From the NCBI GenBank assembly GCA_029782295.1, contig JAKOVB010000174.1, positions 62,001 through 126,000 on the forward strand: a DNA stretch of 64,000 nt, written 5' to 3'. The position numbers and the translations under genes are program-made. Of this stretch, positions 62,156 through 64,000 are shown one piece after another. The stretch comes from Pseudomonadota bacterium (lineage in GTDB: Bacteria; Pseudomonadota; Gammaproteobacteria; Burkholderiales; Methylophilaceae). Numbering within the stretch: the stretch's first letter is position 1; each line of letters starts with the position of its first letter. A model generated the notes under the pieces. That model did not search any database and was not told the DNA's origin. It saw only the letters and a program-made list of their open reading frames with translations.

Positions 62156-63457
62156 ATGTCAGAACTGCCAACTGATATCCCTCGCAAGCCTTTCGGGCGT
62201 CTGACCCTTGAAGATCTCGAGGAGCTCGCATCGAAGGCGCAGGGCCTCATTGAGGCCGCTCGTGACGCTGCTATAGACCCTCACCATCGCAAGGTATTAC
62301 GCCCTTTTACAGCGCCTGAGGTTGCCAAGCTGTGCGGCAATCTGACTGTCGACACCTTTAGTCGGAGGCTCAAGAAAGACGACCAGCTGCCCCAGGGCAA
62401 GCTCGTGAACGCGCGCCGCCGTGAGTTCAGCTTGGAGGATATTCACACCCTGCAGGCTGCATGGGGCATTACGCCGCGGCGGCCACCCGACAAAAAGCCG
62501 CTTGTCCTGTCCGTCTGCAATTTCAAGGGGGGTGTCGCCAAGACGACAACCACAGCGCACCTCGGACAGTATTTATGCCTTCACGGCTATCGCACTTTGA
62601 TCGTCGATTTAGATGCTCAGGCAAGCCTCACACAAACTTTCGGGATCCTCCCGCACACCGAGGTTCCGTCCAGTTCGACCGCCCGACCCTTCTTCGAGGG
62701 GCCTGTCCACCCTGGTGGCGAACGCAATCCAGATTGGACGGGCACTCTTGCGAGCGCCATACAAAAGACACACTGGCATCAGCTTGACCTGGTGCCATCG
62801 AACTTGGGTCTGTACGGCTCGGAGTTTGCGATCGCCGGGCGCATCCGCAGCGAAGAGAACTTCATGTTTTATACGGTGCTCGACGAGGCATTGAACACCG
62901 TCAAAGACGACTACGATGTCATCCTGCTTGATACCGCCCCGTCGCTGTCATTTGTTAATAGCAACGCGCTCTACGCGGCCGACGCGCTCGTCATCACGCT
63001 TCCCCCGGCGTTCCTGGATCTTCAGTCCGCTTCGCTGTTCTACGATCTGATTGCCGATGTTGTGCGCTCGATCAATCAAGTGCAGGGTAATGCGGAGAAG
63101 GTGTTTGAGTTTGGCGCCATTCTCCTGACTCGCTTCAAACCGAGCGACGCCATTCACCAGAAGATAAGCTCGTGGATTCGGAGTTTTCTCTCCGACACGT
63201 TCACGCATGCCATGGTGCAAACGGTCGTTCTCGAAAAGCTCGGTCCGCGACTGCTCACGCTGTACGAAGTTGATCACACCGAGGAAAGTGCGAAGTACGA
63301 GGGGGACCGCAAGGCGTTCGAGCGAGCCCTCGAAGCTATGAATGATGTAAACGGCGAAATCGAGCGCGCTATCCAGGACGTCTGGTCACAGCAAACCATT
63401 GAACGCCATCCGCCCTCCCCTGCCGCCGTTTCACCCGGGCCGATTGTGAGCGCGTAG
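62156..63457 (+). CDS. parA: ParA-family partition ATPase with N-terminal DNA-binding domain (type Ia)
   Basis: This protein segregates plasmid or element DNA and autoregulates its operon. It is 433 residues, the longer type Ia form. The N-terminal HTH-like region contains FTAPEVAKLCGNLTVDTFSR. The deviant Walker A is NFKGGVAKTTTT at about residues 122-133, followed by LIVDLDAQASLTQTFG (A' motif) and DVILLDTAPSLSFVNS (Walker B). Like RepA/ParA of secondary replicons, it also has an extra C-terminal helical tail. The next gene is parB three bases later. Confidence 0.92.
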   Translation: MSELPTDIPRKPFGRLTLEDLEELASKAQGLIEAARDAAIDPHHRKVLRPFTAPEVAKLCGNLTVDTFSRRLKKDDQLPQGKLVNARRREFSLEDIHTLQAAWGITPRRPPDKKPLVLSVCNFKGGVAKTTTTAHLGQYLCLHGYRTLIVDLDAQASLTQTFGILPHTEVPSSSTARPFFEGPVHPGGERNPDWTGTLASAIQKTHWHQLDLVPSNLGLYGSEFAIAGRIRSEENFMFYTVLDEALNTVKDDYDVILLDTAPSLSFVNSNALYAADALVITLPPAFLDLQSASLFYDLIADVVRSINQVQGNAEKVFEFGAILLTRFKPSDAIHQKISSWIRSFLSDTFTHAMVQTVVLEKLGPRLLTLYEVDHTEESAKYEGDRKAFERALEAMNDVNGEIERAIQDVWSQQTIERHPPSPAAVSPGPIVSA

Positions 63458-63460
63458 TGC

Positions 63461-64000
63461 ATGTCCAAGACTGACGATATCCATCGCGCAATTTTGGCTA
63501 AGGCAGCTCAACCAGCAGCGCCGCGAACCGCTATTGCGCCAGGTGCGAGACCATATGTAGCCGAGGCAGGGCAACGCTTGGCGCAAGGTCTTCAAGAAGA
63601 AAACCAGCGACTGAAGACGGAGCGCGCAAGTGGCGAGGTGATTCTCGCTCTTGATCCAAAGGACATTGCGCACTCTAAGTATGTGAATCGTCACGTGCTC
63701 AGCTTGCAGATGGCGGATGAAGAATTCGCCTCGCTTTACAACAGCCTCAAGACCGATAAACAGGACCAGGAGATACTGGTTCGCCCTTCCCCACCGGAAG
63801 CCACTCACGGCAAACCCTATGAGGTAGGGTTCGGGCATCGCCGGCACGGAGTTGCGCTACTGCTCGACAGGGAATTGCCGGACGGCTTCAAGATTCTCGC
63901 GCGCATCAAGCCAATGACCGATCGCGAGCTCATCGATGTCATGGACCGCGAGAATGCCCAGCACAAACCGCTGTCAGCGTTCGAATTGGCCTGGCAATAC
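63461..64000 (+). CDS. parB: ParB partition protein (truncated by window edge)
   Basis: Only the first 180 residues lie inside the window and the frame is open to the right edge. After a helical N-terminus comes the ParB nuclease/CTPase-like domain: EILVRPSPPEATHGKPYEVG, then FGHRRHGVALLLDREL, corresponding to the GERRxRA CTP-binding motif, followed by FKILARIKPMTDRELIDVMD and ENAQHKPLSAFELA, typical of the RepB/ParB family from plasmids and ICEs. It starts three bases after the parA stop. Confidence 0.88.
   Translation, partial: MSKTDDIHRAILAKAAQPAAPRTAIAPGARPYVAEAGQRLAQGLQEENQRLKTERASGEVILALDPKDIAHSKYVNRHVLSLQMADEEFASLYNSLKTDKQDQEILVRPSPPEATHGKPYEVGFGHRRHGVALLLDRELPDGFKILARIKPMTDRELIDVMDRENAQHKPLSAFELAWQY

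Overview
The window is GC-rich proteobacterial DNA, most likely from a gammaproteobacterium. The evidence is an arn (lipid A 4-amino-4-deoxy-L-arabinose) pathway, DgkA, lipobox-bearing efflux parts, an E. coli-type LexA site and an F-type conjugation system. I cannot name the genus. The left third (1-22 kb) reads as host chromosome. From about 22.1 kb rightwards it reads as an integrative conjugative element or plasmid-like segment.

Region 1 (1-5.4 kb, minus strand) is a tripartite RND efflux operon: outer-membrane factor, membrane-fusion lipoprotein and an RND permease whose C-terminus runs off the left edge. Region 2 (5.5-16.9 kb, plus strand) is a tightly overlapped polymyxin-resistance operon. 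It holds two ArnT-type glycosyltransferases, ArnA encoded as two separate genes, a PAP2 phosphatase, DgkA, a DUF3108 protein, one ArnE/F-like half-flippase, ArnB, ArnC, ArnD and an ExoD-like protein. A DedA protein and a PepSY protein follow. The divergent promoters at 5.4 kb and 17.67 kb carry the same 11-bp-spaced TTAGC direct repeats, so efflux, lipid A modification, DedA and PepSY may form one OmpR/PmrA-type regulon. Region 3 (18-22 kb) holds a DUF1232 protein, a VOC protein, a small EamA protein and a PAS-GAF hybrid histidine kinase.

At 22.1 kb lies a class II tRNA-like gene on the minus strand, with an apparent GAU anticodon, a serine-type long variable arm, no encoded CCA and a short flanking direct repeat. 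It may mark the edge of the mobile segment. Next is an SOS mutagenesis cassette (imuA-imuB-dnaE2) that shares a perfect CTGT-N8-ACAG LexA box with a divergent SRAP (HMCES/YedK-like) gene. A small accessory cluster follows (XRE regulator with operators, three small genes of which two are related, and a PD-(D/E)XK nuclease-like gene), then a Fic-fold protein with a degenerate active site and a lytic transglycosylase.

From 52.3 kb down to 33.0 kb (minus strand) runs an almost gapless F-type T4SS operon, in transcription order: secreted protein, dsbC, traA, L, E, K, B, V, C, traN in two parts, W, U, trbC, S26 peptidase, traF, traH, traG. No relaxase or coupling protein is seen. On the right are a MazEF-like pair, an unknown gene, and a compact envelope-signalling cluster at 53.8-60.1 kb: an outputless response regulator, a TonB-dependent receptor, a CPBP membrane protease, a histidine kinase and a PF04392-type binding protein without a permease. 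A solitary ParB-like protein and a parA-parB pair (parB cut by the right edge) end the window.
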